64,000 nt of DNA from Nostoc sp. FACHB-152 (lineage in GTDB: Bacteria; Cyanobacteriota; Cyanobacteriia; Cyanobacteriales; Nostocaceae). The DNA lies in NCBI RefSeq assembly GCF_014697475.1, contig NZ_JACJRV010000017.1, forward strand, positions 45,501 to 109,500, written 5' to 3'. Shown piece after piece: positions 37,098 to 46,119 of this stretch; positions within the stretch are counted from its first letter, which is position 1, and every line of letters starts with the position of its first letter. Position numbers and translations under genes: made by a program. Below the pieces are notes generated by a model. The model did not search any database. It was not told the origin of the DNA and was given only the letters and a program-made list of their open reading frames with translations.

Positions 37098-37781
37098 TTA
37101 ATATCCTCCAAACCTCACCCGCCCTTCTAAAGGAGAAGGTGGCGCAGAAAGCACGACAATATTTCTAATATTGCTAACGTAACGTCCGCCTGCTTTATCA
37201 CCAGGCACTACAAGACGCGCAAATCCTTCATCTGTGAGCAATTCAACTTTGCCGTCGCTACCTTTTTTGGCAAATGCAACTAACACTGTTTTATTTTCAA
37301 AGTTTGGGTGAATTTCGCCAACAGCTACAACTGCTCCATAACAATCAGTCGCTTCAACCAGAATGTACTGTCGCAGAAAAGCATTTTTTGGATTTTGCCC
37401 AGGATTAGCGGGTTTAAGTCCGCCACCAGCTTTCTCATTATTAATCAGATCCCACAGAGGAACGCCATAGTATGTTTCCGTTCTCTTACCTGAGCTTGTT
37501 TGAAAGCTAACAGTGAGTTCTGTAACTACTGAAGGGTTTTGGGCTTTTAAAGAATCTCGTAACTGTGTCAATTTTTGTAGAGTGAAAGTGGTTTGCTTCT
37601 CCAGTTCACCACTTAAACGAAATTTTTCTACAAACCCACCAGGACATCTGTTTTTTTCCCAAGGAGCAGGTATTTCTTGTTTCTTCCAAGGTGTATCTAG
37701 TGGTTGAGCTAAGGATGGTTGCCAGAATCCTAATATAGACAGCACTAAAGAGGCACTAGCTATATGGCGAGTGACATTCAT
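37098..37781 (-). CDS. Secreted small molybdopterin-fold (sulfite-oxidase-like) protein
   Basis: A 227-residue protein with a signal peptide (VLSILGFWQPSLAQ). The rest resembles the oxidoreductase molybdopterin-binding fold: FRLSGELEKQTTFTLQKL, TYYGVPLWDLIN, YILVEATDCYGAVVAVGEI, then FARLVVPGDKAGGRYVSNI. The large insert carrying the catalytic cysteine of true sulfite oxidases is not evident; the only later cysteine is in TDCYG, so cofactor binding and catalysis are uncertain. It lies next to the nitrogenase-like island, and one of the ACCAA-N5-TTGGT palindromes sits 126 bases upstream. Confidence 0.72.
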   Translation of the reverse strand: MNVTRHIASASLVLSILGFWQPSLAQPLDTPWKKQEIPAPWEKNRCPGGFVEKFRLSGELEKQTTFTLQKLTQLRDSLKAQNPSVVTELTVSFQTSSGKRTETYYGVPLWDLINNEKAGGGLKPANPGQNPKNAFLRQYILVEATDCYGAVVAVGEIHPNFENKTVLVAFAKKGSDGKVELLTDEGFARLVVPGDKAGGRYVSNIRNIVVLSAPPSPLEGRVRFGGY

Positions 37782-37906
37782 AAAATATTCCTTGATTAAC
37801 AGTTTGTATTTCTTGTCAGAAAACTATGGCTGCGATCGCCAAATTGACTTAGTTTTTTATTAACCTTTCTTTAAAAACTAAGTATATATTCGGACGAGGT
37901 AGTCAT

Positions 37907-37921
37907 ACCAACTTAGTTGGT
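37907..37921. promoter_or_regulatory. Inverted repeat ACCAA-N5-TTGGT, site 1
   Basis: TACCAACTTAGTTGGTTTT, with perfect five-base arms and a five-base centre. It lies 126 bases upstream of the molybdopterin-fold gene start (minus strand). It matches sites 2 and 3 in arms and spacing and is a candidate operator. Confidence 0.5.
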
Positions 37922-38004
37922 TTTAATCAAGATGGTTGGTAAGTAAGTAGCAATAAAATCAATTTTTCTTAAAATTAATATGTTAATTGCTGGACATTTA
38001 AAGC

Positions 38005-38934
38005 CTATTGCACAGTACAAAAATGATAACGAAGCAACTTTTTACTGCGACTAACGCCATTTTCCTCAAACACTATCGAATGTTTGATTAGCTCTAAAAA
38101 GCGTCGTTTATCAAAGATGCCTTGAATTAGCACATCTATTTCTGTTTCTTGTGAATGGGGAAAGTCTTCACCATCTATTGTGTGCCAAGGTAAAAAATCT
38201 TTTGAGTTAGAGGTTAATGTACCAATGCCTGCTCGCTTGCCATAAGTAATTAATAAAAAGGCATTATAAAAAAACAATTTTGGAATATTTTGAATATATT
38301 GTTGCCAACTCGCTTGAGCCTTTTTAAAAGTAGTTGTTTTAGCCTCAAGCTGATTATACAATAATGCTAAAGGTAAGCCATTAATGAAGATAACTGCATC
38401 CAAATGGTGAGTATGATTATCCGTATTAATAGTAAATGGATGAATTACTAACCAATCGTTATTCAGCAAATTAGACGAATCTATCAGCCATACTTTCTCG
38501 ATAATTATTTGATTATCAATTATGTATGTAATATCAATCCCTTGAGTTAATAATCTGTGAAAATAAAGGTTATTTTCAATCAGGCTACTATTTGGTAAAA
38601 CAGTTAACTGACGGATAGCTTCTTGGAGTGCCTCTGATGATATCGTAGGATTAATACGTTGCAAAGCATGACGTAGCCTACTGCTTAAAATAACTTCAGT
38701 TTGATTGTTGCGTTCTGTCTGATGTCTACCAGAGGCGATATCTGTTTCCAATTCTACAGTGTAGCCAATAACTTCAAACCACGTAAGTACAGAGTCTACT
38801 GTATTTGATGGTTTCCAATTCCAGTTGGGACGAAGTTTTTTAGCGAAGTTACCGACTTTCTTCCTTGTCCTTGTTGACTTGATAGGATTACTCCGAGTCA
38901 AAGACTTGATTTTGAGTTTATGCCCAGCTTTCAC
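38005..38934 (-). pseudogene. Truncated type I restriction enzyme R subunit (HsdR N-terminal domain)
   Basis: A 309-residue frame matching only the N-terminal nuclease domain of HsdR (usually about 1000 residues): ITYIIDNQIIIEKVWLIDS, LDAVIFINGLPLALLYNQLE with the Glu-x-Lys of the PD-(D/E)xK nuclease, and SWQQYIQNIPKLFFYNAFLL. It stops at LLRYHFCTVQ, where full-length proteins continue RYHQF...KA into the helicase. Reading past the TAG gives A-L-N-V-Q-Q-L before another stop, as expected of a decayed continuation. No HsdM or HsdS genes are near. It is a relic, not a working restriction system. Confidence 0.75.
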
Positions 38935-39037
38935 ATTGCTTACTAGTATTGGTTGGTATAGTCCGAACAGTTTTAAATAAATGCCTAGTAAGCATCAAAG
39001 CCCAAAGTAACCACCAAAATTGTATCAATTGTATCTG

Positions 39038-39058
39038 TTTACCAAATAAGTTGGTAAA
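39038..39058. promoter_or_regulatory. Inverted repeat TTTACCAA-N5-TTGGTAAA, site 2
   Basis: Perfect eight-base arms around ATAAG. It lies 104 bases upstream of the HsdR remnant start and 66 bases beyond the nifN-like stop. It is the strongest of the three sites; as an operator it could control a transcript running into the relic gene, or be left from rearrangement. Confidence 0.5.
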
Positions 39059-39123
39059 AGTTTGTTACGCAGGCTTGAAAGTCTTTTGATATCCTCAACT
39101 ATGCTTCAACGGCTATGTATGAT

Positions 39124-40410
39124 TTAGCGGCTGAAAAATAAGTTGCCAATATCCAGTAACATCTGCATAGTACCTTGATAGCCAACTTTAGTAGACAGAG
39201 CATTACCTAAACGGTCAAAAATTGGGATTCCTTGACGATAAAGGGGAATATTGAGTCGTTGAGCGATCGCACCTGCATAAGAATTGGCAATCAGCAAGTC
39301 AGAACCAACCGCCATCTGTTCAAAATCTTCTAAGTCACCGATAGTCACACAAGGAATTGCTAACTTTTCCAGTACAGGAGAACGTGTAGTGGTCACGGCT
39401 GCATGAATTTGCACTCCCATTGACTGTAAAAAAGCAACTATTGACCAGAGTAAGTCAGGTTCGAGTGCCACAGAAACGCGCTTACCACCAAAGTAACTAT
39501 GAGTATGCAGCATCAAATCTTGTAATTGACGGCGTTGACGGCGATATTTTTCTGGTACAGTATTACCGCTAATATCTGCTAATGCTTGTAAAAATCTATC
39601 TGTGGCATCTAACCCGGTTAATTCACTAAACACTTCGTAAGGTATGCCAAAGCGTTGTTCTAGAATTTTGGCTGCACCGCGCATACTTTCACCCAAAGCC
39701 AAGGTGAAAACAGAATGACCAATTTGCTGTAATTGTACCAAAGTTGTACCACTGGCTGTGACTGGGCTGTAGTCATGATTCCACTGACTATCTAATAAAC
39801 CAGAAAGGTCAGGGAGTGCGATCGCCTGCAAGTCAAAAGCAGAGATAATTTCTTTTAGCTGTTCTATATCTCCTGGTGTAAACGCAGAACTCGCCAACAA
39901 GACAACTTGCCCAAGACAACAACCGCGACCCTTTTGGGGAATTTCCTTCACTACGCTTTCTACTACTGCGGCAAAGCCATCTTGCAAAGTACCTTTAAAA
40001 TCTGGCGTAGAAACTAATACAATCGGCAAATTATCCAATTCTGGGTAACGTTGGCGAATATCTTTAGTCAAACGCCGCAAATCATCGCCTTTAGTTTCCG
40101 TCAATCCAGTAGTACATAAACCGATAATTTCTGGTTGATATCTCTGCACCATCTGTAAAATTGCCTCTTCAACCTTATCCTCACCACCCAAAACAGTCGA
40201 GACTTCTGTCATTGCTGTACTAGAAAGCGGAATCGCCGTACACAAATGCTGTACTAGAGGAGATTTAGTAAAAGCACTACAACCAGGAGAACCATGTAAT
40301 AAAGGCAACATTCCTTTCAAGCCTAAGAATGCTAAAGTTGCGCCAATTGCTTGACTTTGTTTCAGAGGATTAACTGTAACTGATGTACTCGTAACGCTAA
40401 CAATTGCCAT
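39124..40410 (-). CDS. nifN: NifN/VnfN-like nitrogenase cofactor-assembly protein
   Basis: A 428-residue member of the NifD/K/E/N superfamily. The N-terminus NPLKQSQAIGATLAFLGLKG and LLHGSPGCSAF with Cys44 are typical of NifN, whose single cysteine helps hold the [4Fe-4S] cluster at the NifE-NifN interface. Later motifs are TGLTETKGDDL, IPYEVFSELTGLDATDRF and IANSYAGAIAQRLNIPLYRQGIPIFDRLG. It should pair with the adjacent NifE-like protein as scaffold for FeMo- or FeV-cofactor maturation. It is the last gene of the regulator-H-E-N row; the 174-base gap from E is filled by a repeat. Confidence 0.88.
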   Translation of the reverse strand: MAIVSVTSTSVTVNPLKQSQAIGATLAFLGLKGMLPLLHGSPGCSAFTKSPLVQHLCTAIPLSSTAMTEVSTVLGGEDKVEEAILQMVQRYQPEIIGLCTTGLTETKGDDLRRLTKDIRQRYPELDNLPIVLVSTPDFKGTLQDGFAAVVESVVKEIPQKGRGCCLGQVVLLASSAFTPGDIEQLKEIISAFDLQAIALPDLSGLLDSQWNHDYSPVTASGTTLVQLQQIGHSVFTLALGESMRGAAKILEQRFGIPYEVFSELTGLDATDRFLQALADISGNTVPEKYRRQRRQLQDLMLHTHSYFGGKRVSVALEPDLLWSIVAFLQSMGVQIHAAVTTTRSPVLEKLAIPCVTIGDLEDFEQMAVGSDLLIANSYAGAIAQRLNIPLYRQGIPIFDRLGNALSTKVGYQGTMQMLLDIGNLFFSR

Positions 40411-40424
40411 AAGTAGAACAGCTT

Positions 40425-40540
40425 AAATATTTGTAGTTGGGGTAAGGCAAGAGGCAGAGGGCAGGAGGGAAGAGGGTTTTAATCTATTTAATCTTTCTTA
40501 AGATAGTTTTGTTTTTTCCCACCGACTTACTTAATTCAAC
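40425..40540 (-). repeat. Interspersed repeat family C, copy 2 (inverted)
   Basis: Reverse complement of 28901-29015, sharing AAATATTTGTAGTTGGGGTAAGG at one end and CCCACCGACTTACTTAAT at the other. It occupies most of the nifE-nifN spacer, so it entered or arose inside what should be an operon. Confidence 0.75.
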
Positions 40541-40584
40541 TTTGGTGCAAATTTATTGATGAGGATTCACGCCAACAGGTAATA

Positions 40585-41937
40585 TCATTCAACCTCTTCC
40601 CACGGTGCAGATTTGCGTACTTGTGACCAAACGGGGCTGTAGATAGTTGCGTATAATTCTTGTGCGGCGGCTAACACCCCTGCATAACCAGCGTAAACAT
40701 GATGCCGTTCGGGATTAATGTTGAGGAAAGGAATGTGGAATTGGCAGGCGAGAGAATTTAGGCTATTGCTTGCTATGAATAAATCAGCTTGATTTTCATT
40801 AATTATCAACGTAATCTCTGGATTTTTGTCATTTACTAAAACTATGTCATCTCTATCAAGCAATTGTTTCAGTCTATTTCTATCTTCTTGATTCAATCTT
40901 CCACTACTAATCGGAATCACATTCATCCCTAAAGACTTAGCAGATGAAATCATTTCCCACGCTGGGGAATCAGTAATATCAATAATTACAGTTTTACCTT
41001 CTAGTTGGGATTTATAGAATGTGAGTTTTGCCGATAAATTATCAACCTCTTCGCTAATTAAATTTTCTGTAAGTTCTCTAAGTTCATTATTGCCCAGTTT
41101 GGCAGCAACACTTCTCAAAAGCTGATTAATATCTTCCACATCATACAATGATGCTTCTATGTATGGTATGTCAAATTTATCCTGCATTTTTCTGGCAAAC
41201 TTTAACATCACTTTTGCAGAAATTAGCACATTAAGTTTAGCACGATGGGCATAACAAATTTCTTTGTAATGAGTATTACATATAATTTTTGCTAAAACTC
41301 TGATACCTAATTTTTCTAGCAACGGCAAAATATTATTAACTGCACTTGCAATATCATATTCACTAATAATGTTGATATCGTAAGGTGTAATAAATTCTGG
41401 TTCGGCTGTGCCAATTACCTGTTCTATTAAAGTTTCCCCAGCCAGACGAATACCTAAATTTTTGCGACCAGCAAAACCAGGAGAATCTACAGGGATAATT
41501 GGTATTCCTGTTTGTTCATGAGCATCGTTACAAGCTCCATGAATATCGTCACCAATCAGAGCAGAAACACAAGTAGAATAGACAAATACAGCACTAGGTT
41601 GGTAACGTCTCACTAACTGCAAAATAGCTTTTTGTAATTTATTAGCACCACCAAAAATAATGTCGCTTTCTTCCATATCAGTTGTAAAGCGAACCTTGTT
41701 GAGTTTAGAATCAGATGAAAGATTGCTGTGATTTCCCCAATAATTACTCATGCACCCACTTGGCCCATGAATTAAATGTGCAGCATCAACAATAGGTACA
41801 AGAGTTAACATTGCCCCATCAAAAGCACAATCTTCATGAACATCTAAAGCTGAAGGTACTTCCATCCCAAATCTATCTTCATTGTCTGGCATTGAATTAT
41901 GAGGATGTCTGTTGGTGTTTCCTTGATTAGTTTTCAT
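40585..41937 (-). CDS. nifE: NifE/VnfE-like nitrogenase cofactor-assembly protein
   Basis: A 450-residue NifE-family protein. The three interface-cluster cysteines are Cys37 (HEDCAFDGA), Cys62 (HGPSGCMSNYW) and Cys123 (YSTCVSALIGDD), complementing Cys44 of the NifN partner. FTTDMEESDIIFGGANKLQKAI and PVDSPGFAGRKNLG are family motifs. At the position of the cofactor-ligand cysteine (NifD Cys275, NifE Cys250 of Azotobacter) the sequence is KLNVLISAKVMLKFARKM, giving Ser240. The N-terminus is polar and short. The overall pattern is closer to the VnfE/alternative branch than to standard NifE, by feel only. Confidence 0.87.
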   Translation of the reverse strand: MKTNQGNTNRHPHNSMPDNEDRFGMEVPSALDVHEDCAFDGAMLTLVPIVDAAHLIHGPSGCMSNYWGNHSNLSSDSKLNKVRFTTDMEESDIIFGGANKLQKAILQLVRRYQPSAVFVYSTCVSALIGDDIHGACNDAHEQTGIPIIPVDSPGFAGRKNLGIRLAGETLIEQVIGTAEPEFITPYDINIISEYDIASAVNNILPLLEKLGIRVLAKIICNTHYKEICYAHRAKLNVLISAKVMLKFARKMQDKFDIPYIEASLYDVEDINQLLRSVAAKLGNNELRELTENLISEEVDNLSAKLTFYKSQLEGKTVIIDITDSPAWEMISSAKSLGMNVIPISSGRLNQEDRNRLKQLLDRDDIVLVNDKNPEITLIINENQADLFIASNSLNSLACQFHIPFLNINPERHHVYAGYAGVLAAAQELYATIYSPVWSQVRKSAPWEEVE

Positions 41938-41992
41938 AGCTCGTGATTAGCAGGTAATATTTTGGAATTGAATCTCAAAAACTCATTTCATC

Positions 41993-42125
41993 TATAGAAA
42001 TCTGGTTTGATTACTGAACTACTTGTGTAGTCAGGCAATAGGGAATACGCAATAGGCAATAAATAGCAAAGAAGGCAGGTAACGATGTACTGATTTTTTT
42101 CAAAAATCAAATATGAGTCCTATAT
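41993..42125. mobile_element. MITE family A, copy 1
   Basis: 133-base element beginning TATAGAAATCTGGTTTGATT and ending AATCAAATATGAGTCCTATA(T), imperfect inverted termini. The interior shares TTGTGTAGTCAGGCAA and GTACTGATTTTTT with copies at 45623 and 58304. TA-bounded ends suggest mobilisation by an IS630/Tc1-type transposase. Confidence 0.75.
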
Positions 42126-42149
42126 GTGCCTGGAAGCAAGATAAAAAAG

Positions 42150-42173
42150 AATGGGAAAAATAACCTTCCCATT
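42150..42173 (-). terminator. Terminator-like hairpin downstream of the nifH-like gene
   Basis: AATGGGAA and TTCCCATT arms around eight bases; on the minus strand the stem is followed by CTTTTTTATC. It lies about 218 bases past the H stop and before the E gene, so it probably ends most H transcripts. Confidence 0.65.
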
Positions 42174-42340
42174 CCCTCAGAAATAAACAACCAACCATGT
42201 AGAGAAAGAGAAAAACTAAAATACTAATTTCGCATTAAAAATCTGAAAATGTTGCGGTAAGAATGGTAAAGCGAAAACATCCAAAACAATAGATCAGCTA
42301 TGAGAATACCTCCAAATGTTGATAGACTCTTGAGGATAGA

Positions 42341-42359
42341 GTGGGCGAAAATAGCCCAC
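42341..42359 (-). promoter_or_regulatory. Stem-loop just after the nifH-like gene
   Basis: GTGGGC and GCCCAC arms with a seven-base loop, 32 bases beyond the H stop and without a T-run. Such structures after nifH genes are known to stabilise processed nifH message; that role here is inferred. Confidence 0.5.
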
Positions 42360-42390
42360 CTAATGCTGATGAAGAGGTAACTAACAAACT

Positions 42391-43461
<1,071 letters not shown>

Positions 43462-43638
43462 CTACGCCCACAACTGTTAAAATCCAATACATATTGAATG
43501 AAATCTGAAGACTAAAATTTTACTCTTTAATATCGTGTCAATCAGTTAGATAGGTGTGCATCTTCGTGCGGAAACCGTACAATTCTCTCCTCTGCTCCTC
43601 CGTACCCCTGCACCCCTACCTACTCCCCATTCCATAAT

Positions 43639-44772
43639 CTAAACAGTTGCTACGACTTCCCCAATTTTGCTAATGTCGTAGCCACCGAGAACTTCTAATT
43701 GTGAGTGAACTATGCGATGTCCCAAGGTACTCAACAACTGTTGTATTGGTGCTTCTTCTAGATATTCCTTGAGAATCACTAAGTCGTATCGTGATTGATG
43801 CAGTGGGATAAATCCTAACCCAAAGGTTGTAGCAACCGATGCTGTACTAATACCTGCGTCAACTGAACCTAATGCGACTGCTTGGGCAACATCTTGATGA
43901 CTGGTAACGATATGCTCAAATCCTTTAACTGCATCAAACGGTATTTGCGCTTCTTGCAGTTTGCGTTCTAATAGCATCCTACTCCCAGCACCAGTTTCAC
44001 GATTAATAATCGTTGCTTTGGCTGCGACTAAATCAGACAGTGTTTTCAAACCTTTGGGATTACCAGATGGTATTAATAATCCTTCTTCCCATAAACCAAG
44101 GGTAATCACAACTGCTGATTTTCCCGCTAAAGCTTCTCGCACAAAAGGAACATTATGTTCGCCTGTTTTGGGATCATATAGGTGCATCCCTGCAATGTGC
44201 GCTTCACCTGAGCATAAACTATGCAATGCAGCCATGCTGTTAGCAAAGGTAAAATGTACTCGCAACTGCGGATGCCAGCGTTCAGTAGCCCTTGCCCAGA
44301 GCGAGATTACAGGGGAACAACCAGCAATTACAACTGTATTGTGCAGTGCTTCCAGGTTATCGTCTAATAGCTTGACTTTGACTTTATCTGCACCTATTTG
44401 CCTTTCTGCCTCTCCGTCGGCAGGTATCATATCTTGGCGGAATGCTTCTTTTCCTACTAAAGGATAAGCTATCCATTGGCCGCCAACTCTCGCTAGACTA
44501 ACCCGCAGAGGTTGATTAATTGTGACAGGTTTGGCAAGAACGGCTTCAATTTCAGGTAAATCCTGCTCTAACCAGAATAGATCCTCAACTTGACAGCCAA
44601 GTGCCTTCGCTAATTTTAGGGTGATTGCTACAGAAGGAGCATATTGCCCTGACTCGACACCACTAATAGTTTGACGAGTTACACCAGCGATGTTTGCTAA
44701 ATCTTGCTGGCTCATTCCTAAGCGGGTTCTGATTGACTTCAAATTATTGCGGAGGTCGCTATCCTGCTTCAT
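43639..44772 (-). CDS. XRE-family regulator with PBP-like ligand domain (VnfR/molybdate-sensor-like)
   Basis: A 377-residue transcription factor. Residues ~8-65 are an XRE helix-turn-helix (LKSIRTRLGMSQQDLANIAGVTRQTISGVESGQYAPS). Residues ~85-375 are a periplasmic-binding-protein-like domain with VVIAGCSPVISLWARA, GEAHIAGMHLYDPKTGEHNVPF and INRETGAGSRMLLERKL, the type found in regulators and MoeA-like proteins tied to molybdate or tungstate. Dual regulators VnfR1/VnfR2 are reported to repress V-nitrogenase genes in Anabaena variabilis when Mo is present; identity with them is not established here. It is 270 bases upstream of the nifH-like gene, same strand. Confidence 0.8.
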   Translation of the reverse strand: MKQDSDLRNNLKSIRTRLGMSQQDLANIAGVTRQTISGVESGQYAPSVAITLKLAKALGCQVEDLFWLEQDLPEIEAVLAKPVTINQPLRVSLARVGGQWIAYPLVGKEAFRQDMIPADGEAERQIGADKVKVKLLDDNLEALHNTVVIAGCSPVISLWARATERWHPQLRVHFTFANSMAALHSLCSGEAHIAGMHLYDPKTGEHNVPFVREALAGKSAVVITLGLWEEGLLIPSGNPKGLKTLSDLVAAKATIINRETGAGSRMLLERKLQEAQIPFDAVKGFEHIVTSHQDVAQAVALGSVDAGISTASVATTFGLGFIPLHQSRYDLVILKEYLEEAPIQQLLSTLGHRIVHSQLEVLGGYDISKIGEVVATV

Positions 44773-45257
44773 TGGCTTCCTTTTTTCTCAAATTTACAAA
44801 GCCGGAGCGGATTTACCTGTATCTGTGCTTGCAAAAGGCTGACTTTGGTTTTTGCCTTGCCCTTTTATTTTCCTCTACAGAAAGAATAACATACATCTTG
44901 CTGGTTTTCTTGCGAAAAGGGAAAAAATTTTGGCCTTGGGTTAGTTTTACCTGCTTTAGCTGGAAAGCAGAAGACCATAAACGCATATATGGCAAGCTTT
45001 TGAGCTTTTTTTGATAGGATAAGAATTTCCAAAAATTTTCAGTTTGTCTCCCAAAATATTACCAACTAAATTGGTAAAAAGCGGCGATCGCTACAGTTTT
45101 TATTTCTAGTTTCGGTTTTGATGCTTTTTAGGCAGGTAATCTCGCTAGTGAAGAATATACCAACCGATATTGTCAGGAGATAAAAGCGATCGCGCGCGCC
45201 TTTGGCTAATAAATATCCCTGGCAATTAGGGCTTTTCCTGCAAGATTTAGAGGCAAT
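44773..45257. other. 485-base divergent spacer with candidate operator
   Basis: Upstream of the XRE-PBP regulator (-) and of a small unknown gene (+). It contains inverted-repeat site 3 (45059-45077) and a dense GCGATCGCGCGCGCC patch at 45187-45200. Both promoters should be here; no gene seen. Confidence 0.55.
45059..45077. promoter_or_regulatory. Inverted repeat TTACCAA-N5-TTGGTAA, site 3
   Basis: Perfect seven-base arms around CTAAA. It lies 286 bases upstream of the regulator start and 180 bases upstream of the 119-residue ORF, in their shared spacer. Same arms and spacing as sites 1 and 2; a candidate binding site for the adjacent XRE-PBP protein. Confidence 0.55.
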
Positions 45258-45617
45258 ATGATTACCGAAGAAGATTTGGCACAGCAATTTACGACAATTC
45301 TCGAACACACTCATCCTAGTGCATGGGAAGTAATTCGCCACTGTTATGTGAAAGTTGTTAACCCGCAGTTCACATATCTGTATCCTACTCAATTCCATAA
45401 ACGATATGTCAGCATTTACTGCCCTGATAAACTTATGGCTGCTGTACTCATACAAAAAAATCTCCTTAGAGAAGTAGCCCAGTACTTAGGGCTAATTGAA
45501 GTTGTCTGCTTAAATGCCAGCAATTTGGTGCGCGATCCCATGTCTAAACTCAAGCGGACTCATCCTCAATTATGGTTAGACCTATTGTGGATTCTGTCAA
45601 CAAAACATGACAGCTAA
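45258..45617 (+). CDS. 119-residue protein of unknown function divergent from the regulator
   Basis: I do not recognise it. The protein is soluble, moderately basic, rich in Tyr, His and Leu (AWEVIRHCYVKVVNPQF, YLYPTQFHKRYVSIYCPDKL, LWLDLLWILSTKH), with three spread cysteines and no signal peptide. AGAGG lies six bases before the ATG. Composition and frame look coding. Position opposite the XRE-PBP regulator, with a shared palindrome in the spacer, suggests common control with the nitrogenase-like genes; that is inference. Confidence 0.6.
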   Translation: MITEEDLAQQFTTILEHTHPSAWEVIRHCYVKVVNPQFTYLYPTQFHKRYVSIYCPDKLMAAVLIQKNLLREVAQYLGLIEVVCLNASNLVRDPMSKLKRTHPQLWLDLLWILSTKHDS

Positions 45618-46119
45618 CTCTGTAATAGAAATCCGGTTTGATTTTTGAATTTAGTTGTGTAGACAGGGAGTAGGGAATAGGTAGGGGCGTGTTGAGTGAA
45701 TGAATCTGTAGTTAAACGAAATTCTTCATTAACCCGCCCGTACAGGAGTAGAAAAGAAGCCTTGTCTGAGCGTACTGATTTTTTCCCAAATCAAATATTA
45801 GTCCTAAATGTGTCCTGAAAAATTTCGGAAATTCACTCAACAGAATTTTTTTCAGCAGGCGATCGCAAATTTGAGATTCAGGATATTAGCGTAGTAGAGG
45901 TGTACAGATGTACGCCTCTACTTTTGGAAGATTCTTGAGATATTTTGATATAACTTAAGACCTATACATATAGGTTATGAATACAGGGAAATTCCTTCAT
46001 ATTTTAATAAATATAAACTATAAATATCTCAATTGAATTCAGTCGCCAGCCAGAGGACTTTTTACACAAGAATTTTTATGCTGAAAATATAAATAGAAGT
46101 CCTCAAAAATTTAAAATCT
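45618..46119. other. 502-base spacer holding a MITE
   Basis: Downstream of the 119-residue ORF and upstream of the first DUF2382 gene. The first half is a family A element (45623-45809); the second half is AT-rich and likely carries the stress-gene promoter. No gene seen. Confidence 0.55.
45623..45809. mobile_element. MITE family A, copy 2
   Basis: Longest copy at about 187 bases, starting TAATAGAAATCCGGTTTGATT and ending AAATCAAATATTAGTCCTAAAT. It shares TTGTGTAG.CAGG and GTACTGATTTTTT with the others and has about 50 extra internal bases including a GTAGGGGCGTGTTGAGTGAA stretch. Confidence 0.7.

Larger units (their letters stand above)
41938..42390. other. 453-base H-E spacer with hairpins and a MITE
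   Basis: Between the nifH-like and nifE-like genes. It holds a stem-loop 32 bases after the H stop (42341-42359), a stronger terminator-like hairpin (42150-42173) and a family A element (41993-42125). These would favour accumulation of an H-only message over E-N read-through. Confidence 0.65.

Noticed and set aside
42080..42091. GTAACGATGTAC considered as an NtcA site (GTA-N8-TAC) upstream of the nifE-like gene
   Set aside because: Spacer is six bases rather than eight and it belongs to the MITE sequence.
45066..45455. Antisense frame across the regulator spacer and the 119-residue gene
   Set aside because: It crosses the inverted repeat and opposes a better-supported gene with a ribosome-binding site.
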